From contig NC_051124.1 in the NCBI RefSeq assembly GCF_014839805.1, forward strand, positions 6,138,001-6,202,000: a DNA stretch of 64,000 bases, given 5' to 3'. Below, in pieces: positions 13,078 through 28,414 of the stretch. Within the stretch, counting starts at the first letter, position 1, and every line of letters starts with the position of its first letter. This DNA is from Manduca sexta (taxonomy: Eukaryota; Arthropoda; Insecta; Lepidoptera; Sphingidae). Position numbers and translations under genes: made by a program. The notes below the pieces were generated by a model. That model did no database searches. It worked only from the letters and a program-made list of their open reading frames with translations, and was not told the DNA's origin.

Positions 13078-16000
13078 ATTTATACCCATATTATGTATAT
13101 GTTAAAAGATCAAAAAATAGTTTTACCAATAAAATATTTTCACATAAAAATCCTAACATACATTGTGTGTTTGCTATATGCAAACACCGTTTCCGATAAA
13201 CTTCATAAAATAAATTGAATATGGAATAAGTGAACATTAACTGATCCATAAACAACGATAAAATAGCAAACACGTCAATAAAACATCCATTTAGCTACAA
13301 ATGGCCACAAATTATACCATAGACACGTAGATACAATATCATTATGGCCGTCATCAAAACAAAATTGGGAATGTATGAGCATCACAGCGATTTCGATTCG
13401 GTTGATGCCAAATATTGGATGTATGGGCCGGTGGCTCGGCGAAAACAAATAACCTACAATACATTATATTACCCCCAATACATCGCCAAATGACAATATA
13501 ATCTAAGATACAGTGAATCGACATGCTATCGGTAGTTGTGTTATAGAGTAAGGTAAACGAAGGAAACAAGTACAAATATATTACTTTAAAATATTACAAG
13601 TTTGAACTGACTCGTGAAATCGTACTTATGTATTTCATCTATATGAAACAGTAATAAAATTTTATTCATTGTTTCTTTATTAAAGTTAGTTGAAAACGAG
13701 TAATTGAAACTAAAAACCTGAGAAAAAATATCGTCAATTCCCGCAAGATCATAGCAATTGTAAAAATAAACAGCAAATGTCTGTGGTATTTGTAACATCA
13801 GCGAACAATCACTCTCGTTAAGTCCCAGTTGGGCGCCAATTACGCGCGGGTATTGGACTGATTGCACGGAAAATAACTGTGCCACAAATACAGTCACGTA
13901 AAGACTTTATAAATCAACATTATTTATGTACAAAACCATTAATTTACGTGCATCAGTTAAATTTTTAATTAGCGCTGTAAATAAAATTATATTTTAAAAT
14001 TACGATGCAGGTTAGTTTATATTGGTAAAAATGACCAAATTTCTTATTTTTATTTATTACGATTTACGTTGCAAAACGCAATAATAACCGGCAAACAACT
14101 TGACCAAACTACCTCGTGCTTTTTAGTAGAGCTAAACGTACTTATAAAAAATACCCCACTAGGCAGTAGTGTGCTCAAGTTGTTTGCCAGCGACTATATC
14201 ATTAGACGTTTATACCCCACTCTTTAAATACAGATAATATATATTTTTTAATACCATCACATTATCGTGTATAAACAATCCTATATTAAACAATTAACAA
14301 ATTAACACCTATCAATTAGTTCATTGGAGTAATTCAAGACACAATCAACAGTCGGTCACTAATATGAAAGCTGCTCCCACATAGCTGACCTATTCAACCA
14401 GGTGATAAGTGGATGGTATTGACGTGAACATAGTTTATGTGGGCGGTGTTCTAAGTAAACAGGAAACTCATTGTATCAGGTTATAGGCAATAAATTACCT
14501 GATTACCTATCTTATTGATAAAATATTAAAGTTTGTGAAGGTATGTAATATTTTTTTAAAATAAACGCAGAAACGCTGATCAAATTTAAATGAAATTTGA
14601 CACACCGTTAGACCAAATTCCGAATTATTATATACGTTCCTTTTTTTTCCGGAAGAGTATACAGTAGGCCTTTAATACCAGAATTGATATTTATGCTACG
14701 AGTAGCGCCTAGTTTACAAATATATTCAGAAATTGGCTACAAGTACTTTCCAAACTGTAAAAGATAAACTGGCGAAACCCAATTACAAACGTCCGGCAAC
14801 ACGAGAAACACTCGATACTCGTACCTCACCAGAGTTATGTTTCAAAGGTGAAACCAAAAACACATACGAGAAATTCGTTACCAATAAAACATACACACGT
14901 CGATAGGTCATTTTGTGGAAAATATATAATTAATCCTAATTTTTCTATAATATTGCTACCTGCTCTCCTAATTTCCCTGGCTTAGAAAATCTTCTCCAGG
15001 ACAAAAAGCAGCTTATACTATTTATTATTGATTATTATATCTGTGCCAAATATTTTAATCAACAAACTTGTAACAAATATCCAAACATTTCAACTTTCAC
15101 ATTTAAAATATGTTGTAATAAAATATAACTAAATGACCAACTATCATGCATCTCAAAGTACGGAACTGCACGGAACATAACGAACCCGCACAGAGGTGTA
15201 ACGAGTAATGTCCAATTTACAATTCACGCGTGCCGGTAATGTGATTTATCCAACCCTTTGTGACTCGGGCACAACAGAGCATTCCCCTTGGATAAATTAC
15301 CCACGACAAAGTATGCAAAATTCATGTACGATTCTTTCGTTTAGTTTTCACTATAAATTGTTTGTCAAATTGTGGCGGCGACAAATGTTTCCATGCATTT
15401 ATGGGTGGTGATTTTCTCGTTGACGTGAGATATGCATGATTTATACAACTCTAGCTAACAGTGTATGAGCATATTTCTATGTTTATATGTTTTTATAATA
15501 CTGATAGATGATATGGTATTATTGCGAATACACCACTTATTGTTATGAAAGTTAAATCGATTTTCCAACAAAAAAATAATATACAATTAAAAAAATGATC
15601 CGTCTCGAAAAATATTTAATACAATGTAAATACAAGAGCCTTAAAATTGCATTCTATAACTCTAACAACATTCAGATTCTGCTTAATTCAAATCTTTTCT
15701 AAAATAAATCTTAAATTGGAGTAACTACGTCATTATGTTCGTCAGACGTTCATTGCACGAAAATCGAGTGAAGGAGGAATATCGTCATGTCTCGTTTCCA
15801 TAATTGAATAAAGTTTCCAGTTTAAAAAGAAAACAGAATAAGAATATTTGTAGCACGCATCTTTATCGTAATTGTAATTTATCGTACAAATACATTCCAT
15901 ATGAGTGCGAATGTACGCAACAAGGACGAAGTTCATTTTGCTTCCGTCGGAAAAGTATTGAATTCACATTGAAGAGGGTCCTTATGAATACTCAATTGCT

Positions 16001-19000
16001 TCAAATTACTTCAAAACTTATCGCTACGAAATTAAAAGCATAGTTTCCTTTGACTGTTCTATATTATAAAAAACGTAGAGAGAATTCGATCACAAACTAT
16101 TATAATATTCATTCGTGCAAAAACCAATAGTTCGTGCAAATACAGCGAGCGCAAACTGTATACAAAATTTATTGTTACACAATGATTTTATATTCGGCAT
16201 GCATATTTTTTGGCTACCAAAAAACAGATCGGGTACGTAGAAAATGAATAAACTAGTTCGGAAGATAAAATACAAATAGATGGTAGACACATCGTGTAAC
16301 AGACTCCTGATGCGAGTCCCAACCACCACGCAAGAGAAACGACAGGAATTCGATTTGGACCCTCCGCGCCCAGCGTCCTTCCCGAATGTAAATCGAGGGT
16401 AAATTCGTGTTTCACTAAATTTTCTCCCAACATTTTTAAATTGTAACAGAAATTGGTCGCCCGTTTCACGTTTTGTCAATTTATTCCATATAATAAGTAC
16501 CTTTTTATAGGCAATCGAATATCGGGAACTACCGACTAATATAGTCGATTTAAATAGGGGACACTACAGGAAGAATTTTATCTAATATTGACATCGCATA
16601 CCTGGATCGTCGATGTCGTATTATAATAAAAGATTTACAGAAAGTTCTCATTTGATTAAAAACATTTCTTAAGAATCATCAGAATTAATTGAAATATTTT
16701 CAAAGATAGCCTTGATTATCAGGAATCAATTATTAGTTATAAAAGGAGAAATGCTTACCGTCTTTGTCAAACATAGAAAAACAAATTGAACAAGTATTAA
16801 GGAAATTTTTAATAACGTATGTCAAGGTCTTCTTAATTTCAGTCTACAAACAAAATTAATAAAATAAGGTTTGGTTATACAAACCAGTAATTTGATGTGC
16901 GTATTATTTGACTAATAAATGGGCTAACTTGTATGGAAATTACACAGTCTCATGCAAATTAATTGTAGAATTGGCACTAATTATACACCCTTGGTGGGCG
17001 ATGATTGCTTGCCCATGTAACTTGTTACCGTAATGACTTCGGATCTCTCCATAATTTCTACGTCATTTGACCCTTGCCATATCTTATTGGGACCCTAATT
17101 AGGGAGAGTAATATTGGCTTTGCAAGTTAAGGCTGAAATATTTGAGACCTCGATCTCACGGCGACATGCGTTTATAACTGACACATTCAATGTCTTCATG
17201 CTAACGATTATTTTAACATTTGTAGGCAATGTGAGTGGAATATTTAACACCTAAACATACTTTTAATGTTAAGAGACAACGATCTTTGTATGACACGAAG
17301 ACGTGTTTATTAAATTTGGAAGACAATTTTCGTTTTTACGTAATATGATGATGGCATATCAATAGATGAAAATGTAGTTGGAAAACTAAAACAACATTTT
17401 TTACTCAAATGTTACGATACATCTACTAATATTTAACTCTAAAATATACTACAAGTAAACCATTGTAATTTACCTACAAAAGTTAATATCTTCCTGACTC
17501 ATTTTGTAGAAAAGTTACAATGCTCTCATAAAATAAAATTGACGTCGTTCCGCTGATGCAAGTATTGTTATTTTGCGTTTGTGAATACAACGAACAAATT
17601 TATTTCGACATTTATTACTTCGCTGACGAAGAACTTGTGTTTTCAGGCAATTTAAGTTGTTCAGCCGACTCGCAGGCGTATTGACTTGCTACGCCACTAT
17701 TCCGCTACGCCGCGCCTGCACGCTGAACGCGGAGCGCTACGGGCTACGATATCCTTAGTTGTACTCGTAGCTCGTCGCTACGTTAATAAAGTTTTGATTC
17801 ATTTTGTTGAACATTGTTGATGGTTGCCAGACATGATATTGCAAGATTTTCTGCTTACAAATGTTAAGGAAATATGCACTCAATTATATTGTTAAATTTT
17901 ATATTCTTTACAGGACTATACAAACGCGTAGGTAACAGCGATCATCAGATTAAGAGTTCCCTTTGATCCGATCAATAAATTCAAGAGATCTTTGAAAAAC
18001 GTGTGGGTCTTTGCACAACATACATCCCAATAATTACCTAATGACATAATAAAGATAAACAAGGCAAGTCTACCAGTAATTACATTACGACGATCAGATT
18101 ATCGTCCTCGGCGGAGTAGGAGACATTGACGCGTACAGTTCAACATCGATTGTACGTGACGTGTGTTTATAAACGCCATACACTTTACGACTCGTGTTTA
18201 AGATCTATCTAGATTCTTCATTTCTATGTCTAGTATATATGCGAACTACTTTGACCTCAAAAGTATGCATTTATTTCTATTACTTAAACTATGCTTAACA
18301 AGTGTTTATAATTCAATATTTATAATTCATTTTCACAATCCTCAAAATTAAGAAACACAACATACCGATCCTTGAGGTGCATTCTGGATCGTATATATAT
18401 TTCAAATAGTGAGTGGGTAATATTTTCATTTGTCCGCCGGTAGTTGCTGCGGTGGCGTAATGGCGTTCTTTGTCGTGGAATTAGCAATCAACCGGCTTCA
18501 GACGGCAGCCGGCTGAAAAAAATCGCCTCCGAGGTTTCCTTAATTGCCTCGCAGATAAGCTTTACATCACAACCCTTACCACGCAAATTACTAGTATTAA
18601 TTTAACGACTACAGCAAAGAAAATTATGAAATGCAGGAAGTCTCTACCGCGCCAAAGGGTCAACTAAGGTTGTTCAAACGGTTTATTATGACGCTAAACG
18701 TCACCCGCATTCTCGAACCGCGGTGGGATTTCATTACGAAAGATGTAAAAGTTTATTTAAAAATTGAAGACGGTCTAAGTTTTCCACTTTGCCGACGTCA
18801 AAATGAACTTCGCGTAAGGACTAAATTGTATTTGGAACTTGATAATTCCGTCTGCCACGCTGTTACTTAAGTAAGTCTTTCATTAGCGACGGTCACGTGA
18901 GGGGAATTACAAACTCCAGCTTAAAACATTTGAAAAAATCACGAGACAATGGTCCTTAGAAGCCGCGAGCGTCTCGCACCCGCTTACGATTGGAAACTCT

Positions 19001-22000
19001 TCTCTCTGTCGAATACTCTGAATACAAATTGGGGACAAAGCTAACAACATTTTACTAAGCGTGGAAGATCAGTTGTTGTTATGTACTTTTATAAATGCCA
19101 TGTTTTATTCAAAAGATTAATTCTTAGTTGCAAAACATAGACTATTTTAATAATATATAAGGCTTATTAATTATATAAGGCTAATTTACGCGTCCTATTT
19201 TTTTTAACATAATAATTTATAATATTCAATTATTCAAGAAGAAACTGTATATAAACTGAACTACAAAAAATGAGTTTATTCTAAGACCACAGCACGTACT
19301 GAAGTGCACTACGCGTTTAAAACTGCGGTTCAGTGAAGCCTCTATGAGATAGTATTAGCGCTTTACAATACACAATTAAACACAATAGTTCCTTTGAAAA
19401 AGAGCAAAGACTTGAAGCTCAGTGAACCTGCAGCGAAGGGTTGGCAGCGAGAGGTCGCAGGGCCTATGTCTGTCACGACTCACGCCCGACGGGGAACACT
19501 TCACGACAATGAAAAACACTTTTTCCCTACAGGGTGTGAATGCAAAATAGGGTAACGCATACACATGTGCTATACCACATATTTTTATATCAAAAACATT
19601 TTTATCGAAAGCCCGAAGGCCACACATGTTTATTAAATAAAAAGACGTGTACACTTGTGTAGAAACAAGAAATATTGCTTGCAGTGGATCAAAAGCAATT
19701 TTGAGCACACGGAGGGACGATTTTCAATAAGATATGTTAATATTGATGATTTGAATACAATATCGGGAATAATAAGATTGAATGCGTAATATGGAAAAGT
19801 TTCGTGGCCGTTGAAGCTCGCTGCAATCAGTTTTGTCTACAATTTGAATAGACTAGCTCGACCGAGGCGGTGCTACCTCACAGAAAATCAACGTGACGTA
19901 TTAGCTTTCCTGCCGAGTTTCGTGCGGTCAGTGACATTGCACGAGGGTTAATTAAGCACTATGTATGTCGCTGATGTATGTACTTTAATAACTTGTTATT
20001 TTTATAATACGTGGTATATACACAAAAATACTTATACATAAAAAATACGCTAATAGTAAGTTTAATATATATTATTACCGACCAAGGTAATTTTTGCAGA
20101 CAACCGTAATATAGAGACACGAAAAAGAGCGGGCAGTCAAGGTCTACAATGAACATTAGAGATTTGATTATAATTAAAGATACACAGAAATAAAAAATAA
20201 TATATTTATAATTCTTATGAAGGACAAACACATTTTACAGTAATACATATTTCGAACTCCAATGAACTTTAGACACAACAGTGCGTATATTGTACATACA
20301 AAGTACGTATATTCTAAAATAGTTTCTGTACTTTGATTGACGTAAAGGGGTGAGGTTCGAAATCAGTGCTCATTCCAATGACGACGGAGACAGCGAGTCG
20401 CTCGTCTCGACAGCGTATTACCGTCAGCTATGCATACTACATGCTATTATAATGCTCTATTGCTTTATTTGAAGTTACTTGCGTGTTCTAATTCAAGTGT
20501 GCTTACTCTAATCATGCGGTGGATACTAGGAGTGAGTAAAAAAAAAATAAAAACATAGTTTATCTTTTAATTTTTAAAATTCTGAAACTGACAGAGCACA
20601 GCTCAAACCAGCTGTGTTAAAAGGAAATTTGCACAGAAATTTCTTACAAAACGGAAGTGAGCACTAAGAAATAAAATGCAATGAGATAAAACCATAAATG
20701 CCCAAAGAGACTTAATACCAACGGGCTCAACCATAGTACAGTTATAAAATAAACTAAGGTAGTGTGATCGAAGAAAGCCCGTTTCCTACGAAGATTCACC
20801 ATGTTTTTGATTTTCTTTTAAACGATTTTATGATTTGAATGATTTGAAGATTAAAAAATAAGGCGGGCCTTCAAGTGTTCTGTTAACTTATAAACAAAGC
20901 TGTTTAAATATTTTCATGGAATAACTTCAACCGCTAACAACATTTAATTAAGTAACTTCAGCTAAGTATAGAGCTACGAAAGCGGCGTAGCCTAATCTTG
21001 ATTAAGACCTTATAGATTGAACCCATTTCTTAACACCCTTTCAGACAATCACAAATAGAAGGATTACACAATCTTCTCGTAAAGATGTTAATGTATTTCG
21101 AAGGGATTTAAAGCTAGAGTTCTAAAAAAAATAATTAATGTAACTCTACGTAACAATTAAGACAGTCGATAACTAAATGTAAATAGACGTACATGAATTA
21201 CAAACATATTTAACAATGTCTCTTGACTCTCTTATAATATTTAACGTCTCAAAATTACAAGGTAAATATCGTATGGTTGAAGTCCACTATAATATTCTAG
21301 CTCGGTTCTCTCACAATAGCACCGACTCGGAATGCCCTTATAGGTACAGAGAGGGGTGACAGCGAGTGTTTACACTGCTCCCATCGACGTCGGCCGATGG
21401 GATAATGGTGCCACTCGGGGTGACAGCCAGCCAGATTTCGTTTCTATTCGCTTTAATGAATTCTCGATATAAATACGTGAGCGGTTTATTCTATTTGGAT
21501 TAAATGTGATCTTGGTTTTGAGTTTTCGAGTGTTGTGTTGAGTCGACTTTTGTAATTTTTACGTCATAATGGCGTGTATTACAAAGTTTTTGTCATTTAC
21601 ATATTAAAAAATTAGTAACGCAAACTTAAATAACAGTACTTCATAAATAAAAACGAAAGGTTTTATACTGGGGTACAATAATAAGTTATGATAATTATAA
21701 GCAATTTTTTCTTACATTTCCACATTTATATTCGAAACTTATGTATTTGATAATATAACAATGAAAAAGCAGCGAAGCTTTCTATTTGGAAGACATATCA
21801 ATCAATCAAGTAACGTCATTCACTACGGACAGTGGTCGATCTATCATCAAGCCTAGGAAGTGAATTTACTTTTGGAAAATCACAATAACATTTACATTGG
21901 AATTAATTTATTTGGACGAAAAAACAGATAACAAACAATACAGTATACTAATTCGTAGTTATAAAGTTTTATTTTAGATTACAGTCCTTTGTTGTCAGAT

Positions 22001-25000
22001 CATTGTTACATTGTTTTTATAGGAGAAAACTGCAAAATAATATCTTTATACGAAAGCAAATGGTATAATTTTATCACTAATATCATATGCTAATACTATA
22101 CTATAAACAATATTAGTATATAAATGATAGTAGTAGAATAAGATACAAAACAGCACGAAAATACTAAAGTACGCATCCCCACGAGAGACTTCGCGTTATC
22201 ATCGATAGCATCAAAGTATCAGGTAAAATAAGTTTCCAAAATAAATAACAGCAAACTAAATCTCTAAGGAAATCCAAAGAAAATGCGACGAATCGGAAAG
22301 ACGTTGAGGTAATGTTTTGATATATCACTGATCGGGACGCTGGTTTAAAGTCACGTAGTCGGTGATTTCAATTCGGTGTGAAGAGTCTGCCGCATAAGTC
22401 TCCTGGGGGAAACTGATACACGTGTGCGATAATTTATACATTATTTTAATGGATTTTGTGATCAACTATAAATAAATTAAGATGGTCGTGTCTTGAAACA
22501 CTGCTGAGATAAAATAAAATTTAATTCGTTAAAAACATTGTTCGAATATAATAAGTCTAGAAACTTATGTACACTTGGTGTAAGTAAAGAAATGCATTTT
22601 GCTATATTATAATTTGGATTAGTTAGTAAATAATTAAGACGGATATTACGGGTACATACCGCGCTGCCCACGAAGTACATATTAAAAAAATAGTAATCAA
22701 TAAAATATTTGGTATATCCAATCTCCTAACACCACAACATTATCCATTATATTAATTCACTGAAATTCTAGTAACCACTCGAATTCGTCGTGAATTTACA
22801 CTATTTTCCAGTAAAAATATACTAGAAGTTCGAAGCTACGTGTCGCCAGGGAATGCGCCGGTGCCCATATTAAATCTTGCGTCGACGGCGACGGTGAATA
22901 TCCGGCTTTATTGCTCGCTCTTTAAAATCTTCTCGACTTCTACGTTATTGAAGAAGTTTAACTTGACAATAGTTAACTTGTAGATTAATTTCGGAATGAA
23001 ATATATGTTATTAAGGACTATTTTTAATGACCAGAGAAACAGTAAACTTGGTATTTTACGTATCTAAGAGGCGTACCTTCAGTAAAGAATAGAGACTGCT
23101 TCGATTTCATGAAGTAATGTTGTCAAGTAAATTCTGTCTATCTAGTTAAAATCCAAATTTTCTATAGGAATAAAATAGGCTTTATAAATGGAGTAGTTGT
23201 GGGACGTGGATATATTTACTTTAAATTAGCTTTATGACTAGCAGACATAAACATCTAGATTAAAATAAAACACGCCTTTTATAATCGCGCTGATTCCGTG
23301 CTGTTTAAAAGACCTTGACTCGTAAATCGTAGAGACCACCGTCTAAGTACTCTATTGAGCTACGATCAAGTTTTCACTCCTTTATTCTATTTTATTAATA
23401 ATCTCGTTAAATCGGGTTCCATATATTAAATAAAAAGCAAGCAAAATCTATAAAACTGATTGGCTGGTACATTTTTATAAAGTACTTAGTTACCGTACGA
23501 CAAGTTTCGTGTTTGAACTTGCATCAGAGCCGCCCGACTAAAATGCATTTTAAAATGTTCCACGAGTTGCTCAACTATCGATAAAAATAGAGGAATCGAA
23601 ACTCAAATCCAGTTGCTGTGTCCGTAACAGATATTTTACATTCTCATCTCCTATTGTTCATCTAAATCCATAGAGAACCTTTGAAATAAAATGTGAAAGT
23701 CGACATTCACTACAAGTTTCACGTTTCTGTATATTATGGGTGTTTTATTATTTATATTACAAGCTGGCTTTCGATTGATCGTCGTGGCAATCAGTTGCAA
23801 GTTTCTTATTTCTTATCTTATCTTACTCTTGACTTACCCTTACCAATATTACAAATACAAAAGTTTGTGAAAGTGTTTATAATTAAATTAACCTAGAAAC
23901 CACTTAACGGATTTTGATAAAATTTGAAACAAACAGAGACCATGTACTGGATATTATGCTTAGGTTTTTTAACCCAGTGAAAATTCCCCTGAAAAACATT
24001 TGAATTTTTATATTTATTTTCATCACCCATGATTAGAGTGGTATTTTACGAATCAAATTTTTAACAGTTTTTTCATGCTCTTCACAATTTGCATAGAGAA
24101 TTTTTTCACCTAATACCAGGCATCATATTCCCCTACCATAAAACGCGCTGCAAGTTGAAATTCCATTTCCACTATATGCATGAATTGTGTTCTAGGAAGT
24201 TCCCTTCCTTGTTCATCAATATAGAACGTCCTCATGCGTACTTCGGATGTTTTAAAAAAACGCTCATTTTAAATAATACTATAATAATAGTTCATTCTAT
24301 AATTTAATAGTTTGCTGACATCATTTCGATTCATTGCCATAACCCAGCCCTCTATACGAAGGACTTACGTTCTTACCAAGATCAAAACCATATAGAGATT
24401 CAATAGTAGAACATTATATCAGCAGCCCTCCCAAGATTCTGTACAGCAATCTCATGTTATGTACTGTCGTTTCTATAATCCTCTTATTAATAGACAAGTT
24501 AGCTGGATAATGGAGTGCGTTTAATTATTAGATTATGCATTATATACTAACGCAATATCAATACTAGAGATGAGCTATTATACCATTATGACCGTGTTAA
24601 TTTATGTTATAATTGGTTTTTGATTTTCAGTATATATTTTTCACCACCTATTTTTCATTCATAATAAATAAAGCTAAATTTGGTAATACAGACAGCTTTC
24701 AAAATATTTTCACCGTGTGACAATAAACCCAACAACACGCAACACAAAAGAAAATCGCGTGTTTCACGTCACTTTCTACGAAACTTTTCCAGCGCAATAT
24801 AAATTATTTAAACTCATTTAGTGTACTTAAGACGGTAAAGAAAGACATTCAATCTAGCTAACTCCGTCAGGTTAAATAAAGACATATAATATCTAACATT
24901 TCGAGAAGAGGAGCCGGATTGTAGTCCCCGGCGTGAAATCTTTTATATCCTGATGCCAAGGAGAATTAACACTCGTTCAGACAGTGGATAAACTGTGAAT

Positions 25001-25294
25001 GGATCTCTAAATGCCGCTCAGCAGTGTAAATTATTACTCTCACCGCCCCTGTTTCTACCACAATTTATTACATCACCCGGCCCATGCCTAGGATCTAGAC
25101 GGCTAGTTGTTGCCGCAACACCTTTATTAATGCTATATGTTTATAAAATATCATTTTAAAGGATACTGTAACATAATTTTAATCGTATTTTTTTCTGTTG
25201 GTACAACTTATTAAAGTAAAATAGTCTACCAAAAAAGGTCAGCAAATGTAAAATCTATAATCGAAAGTTGTTTACCAAGTTACATTATTTTAGA
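13078..25294. other. Gene-poor stretch
   Basis: About 12 kb without a recognisable exon or intact element. There are mild CG-rich spots (17640-17780, 18430-18540, 19850-19950, 21340-21430, 22850-22920) that could be regulatory or conserved non-coding DNA, and small hairpins such as CACAGCTCAAACCAGCTGTG at 20598. Likely intron or intergenic space. Confidence 0.5.
23830..24010 (+). repeat. Helitron-like remnant
   Basis: Contains CCACTTAACGGATTTTGATAAAATTTG and downstream text comparable to the middle of the Helitrons in this window. No recognisable ends. Confidence 0.3.
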
Positions 25295-26112
25295 CTAGCT
25301 TCCGCTCGCAGCTTCGCCCGCGTGGATTTCGGACTTCAAAAATAGAGGGGGTGCTCAATTTGTCGGGATGTTTTTTTAATGTATGGTGGTATGCAGGTGG
25401 TCCGATTGTCCGGTCAGGGTCTGATGATGGGATCCTGGTGAAATCGAAGGAATCTTATAGCATGATTCAGTATTCACGCGTGATGGCTTATTATTAGCGT
25501 ATTTCATGTATAACTTTGGTGTTTCTATACCGATTTCTATGATTCTTTTTTATGAAATATTTAATAATGTTAACTTTTTTAATTAAGGATGACTGAGAGT
25601 GTTATAAACGTAAGAGTAGACAAATATAATAAGAATGCTTCGAACTGCTAAGCTATCGGGAGTTACACGTGTTATTGTGAGTCAACCATAAAAGATAGAC
25701 ATATGCTGTCGTGGGATATATTTTACATAATTTTAAGGAGAACATGTCCGTCATACATGATTTCTGCGTAGCTTTAACCATTAAGGTTGCACACGCGACG
25801 GAAGATTAAAAAATGGAGTAACTTCTCCCGTTTTCCCAACATTTCCCTTCACTGCTCTGCTCCTATTAATTGTAGCGTGATGAAAAGTATACTATAACCA
25901 GCACAGGAGTATGACAAATAATTGTACCAAGTTTCGTTAAAATCCGTCGAGTAGTTTTTGTTTCTATAACGGTTATACAGACAGACAGACAAAAATTTTA
26001 CTAATTGCATTTTTGGCATCAGTATCGATCCCTAATCACCCCCTGATAGTTATTTTGGAAATATATTTAATGTACAGAATTGACCTCTCTACAGATTTAT
26101 TATAAGTGTAGA
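25295..26112 (-). mobile_element. Non-autonomous Helitron, near complete
   Basis: Read on the minus strand it starts TCTACACTTATAATAAATC at 26112 after an A and ends GCGGGCGAAGCTGCGAGCGG then AAGCTAG at 25295 before a T. Internal blocks (AATAGGAGCAGAGCAGTGAA, GTATGACGGACATGTTC) match the plus-strand Helitron at 44384. It has no reading frame of note. A GTCTGTCTGTCTGT run lies near its 5' third. Confidence 0.7.
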
Positions 26113-27316
26113 TGTGCTTATGATTAGGAAGGATTTTACGAAATGTAATATTGAGTGGAATGACATAGAAAATTCTATGTACCTGGGATTTTCAAGCGTG
26201 CTTAGCCGCGGACAAAAGGCTAAACGCTACCATTTTTGCTGCGCAACTTAGCTATTTACTCGTATTTATGGGATTGGCATTTGTAACTCATGATTCTAAA
26301 CCCTGATCCCACTTTCATCATGGTAGGTACAACTTGTTTCTGACTTTTGCGAATGCTACCGTGATGAAGATTTTTATTTGAATGTAATGAAAGCCAAATT
26401 AAAGGAATGGTCATGTTTTACCACATTATGTTATAAACTAGATTTTTTTTAAATATTAAGTAGTTATAATTAGTTTATTTATATAACATTTTAACCATAT
26501 CTTCTAGAAAAGACTTTCTAAAGTTAAACTGTTCCGCTAAATAGAAAGTCACTGTTGCACAAAGTCATATTATGAATATTAAGATTACTTAACAACTCAA
26601 GGCCCTTGATTCAATATAAAAGCACTCTCTTATTTGATGGCGAAGCAATCTCATTTAATATTTTTCTTTTAAATTTGTGTACTTATTTGGAATTCTATAT
26701 CATTATGAATAAAATGGACTCCGAAGAAAGGTTAACATGTCTCGTAACAATATCAGAAAAAAGGGATGTTTCTTTGCCAAACTAAAAAAGGTCAACTAAT
26801 CTGAGAATTATGTTAATGTAAACTCTTTATTCGCGCTTTTATTCGAGTTTCACTCACCCTTTATTGCTATTCAAATATCTAAGTGAAAAGTATGTAAATA
26901 GATAAGAGGAAAAGATATATGGAAAAAACCGTAGATGCAAGAAATGGTAAAAAATAATCCCAAGTTACTGCAAAAATCGCTTTGAAGTCGATAACTTTTT
27001 CATTACCACAGCAGTTTATACCAACAAAGGATTCCAAATGCTTTTAATTACAAATTAGCAACTTCAGCAGTTTTTTCGACGAAGGAAAATCACTTTCTTC
27101 ATAATTATTATTCAAAGCTTAATTAACTCGAGGCGAATTCTTGCCTTTAAAATGGTTGACAGTTCTCGTTACAATTTCGGACTTCTTGAATATTATTATA
27201 AAAGAGGAATATAGCCTTTAATAACTACGATAAATAATTTTCAGCTCAGCATTATTTATTGATATAGAAAGCCGAAAAAAGTGTAAATTAATAACATAAC
27301 TTTTTTTTATTTTATT

Positions 27317-27593
27317 TCTTACTAATATCTATGCAAAAATATTTTGATGTTTGTGAGAAGTAAATTTCGAAACAGCTGAACGGATTTAGATGAAATTTGG
27401 CGTACACAAATACAATATACTGGATTAACACATAGATCACTTTAATCCTGGTAATTTGCTTCCGTGGACTTTTTTTATTGCACTAGCAAATAGGTGGAGC
27501 TAGCGTCGTTCGTGTCATCCCTATGGATTGCTTTAGTGATTTAAGCACCTTTGTAGCGGGAAAGGCTTTCAACGCAGGCGAAGCCACATCTAG
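27317..27593 (+). mobile_element. Helitron-like remnant
   Basis: It begins TCTTACTAATATC, contains the AACGGATTTAGATGAAATTTGG block found in other Helitron copies here (38537-38560), and ends ACGCAGGCGAAGCCACATCTAG followed by T, matching a worn Helitron 3' hairpin and terminus. Confidence 0.45.
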
Positions 27594-28414
27594 TTCTATA
27601 TATAAGAAATATACCACCTATAAATGAATTAAATCTGAATTCATGGAAACAATTTTCAAAGAATTTATAAATATACCGCGTAATCCATTAGTTTAGATGG
27701 CCTAATCGTATAATTTTAATAATTTATTTTAGATTTCAGCCTTATGGACAAACATATTTTAATTCAGACAGTACGTACTCTATGTGCACCTTATAGAGTC
27801 TTATTAAGGGCCAAACTTTAAAGTATAAGTTATTCCTTATTCCGAACCAAAGCATGTACATTGTACAAATATATCCAAAGAAAAGGAAAAACGCTGTCCC
27901 ACGCACTCTATATCATATGTATAATATACATACATATCGCAGACACATTAGTAAGATTGAAACCTCTTTCCCGGACTTGGAATTGCAAAATAGTGCAACC
28001 ACTCTCGAATGCCGTTTGATACAAAGAAAAACATCTTGTTTCAATGTTTCCGATCTCACCGTGAAAATGGTCGGTTTAGACAGTTTGTACTCTTCGGTTA
28101 AGCTTTGCTTTATGTCTACTATCTACAGATATAAAGTAACTGTAATACAGTATGTATTTTAGAGTACCCCGGCGTCCCGCTATTTGGAATTTGTATACGT
28201 TACACAATATTTAAAGTTAGCAACATTATGAATCGCGTTGAAGTTTTAATGATTCAGAAACTATACATGTACTGTGAACGTTGTAGCCTTGTCAAAAGTT
28301 AAACTGTTTTGTAGACTAGTTTTATTTTCGAAAACTTAAACTTAAAAAATATGTATTTTTTATTTTATTTATCTCTAAATCTCTAATACATTCATCCTAT
28401 ATTTTATTTGATAG

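Noticed and set aside
13586..13897. 103-codon open frame, minus strand
   Set aside because: Unrecognised, with no supporting promoter or splice signals; could be chance.
16090..16479. 129-codon open frame, minus strand
   Set aside because: No recognisable domain, Phe/Ile/Cys-rich composition typical of AT-rich non-coding DNA, and a second overlapping open frame in the same stretch.
27854..28162. 102-codon open frame, plus strand
   Set aside because: No domain or conservation hint.
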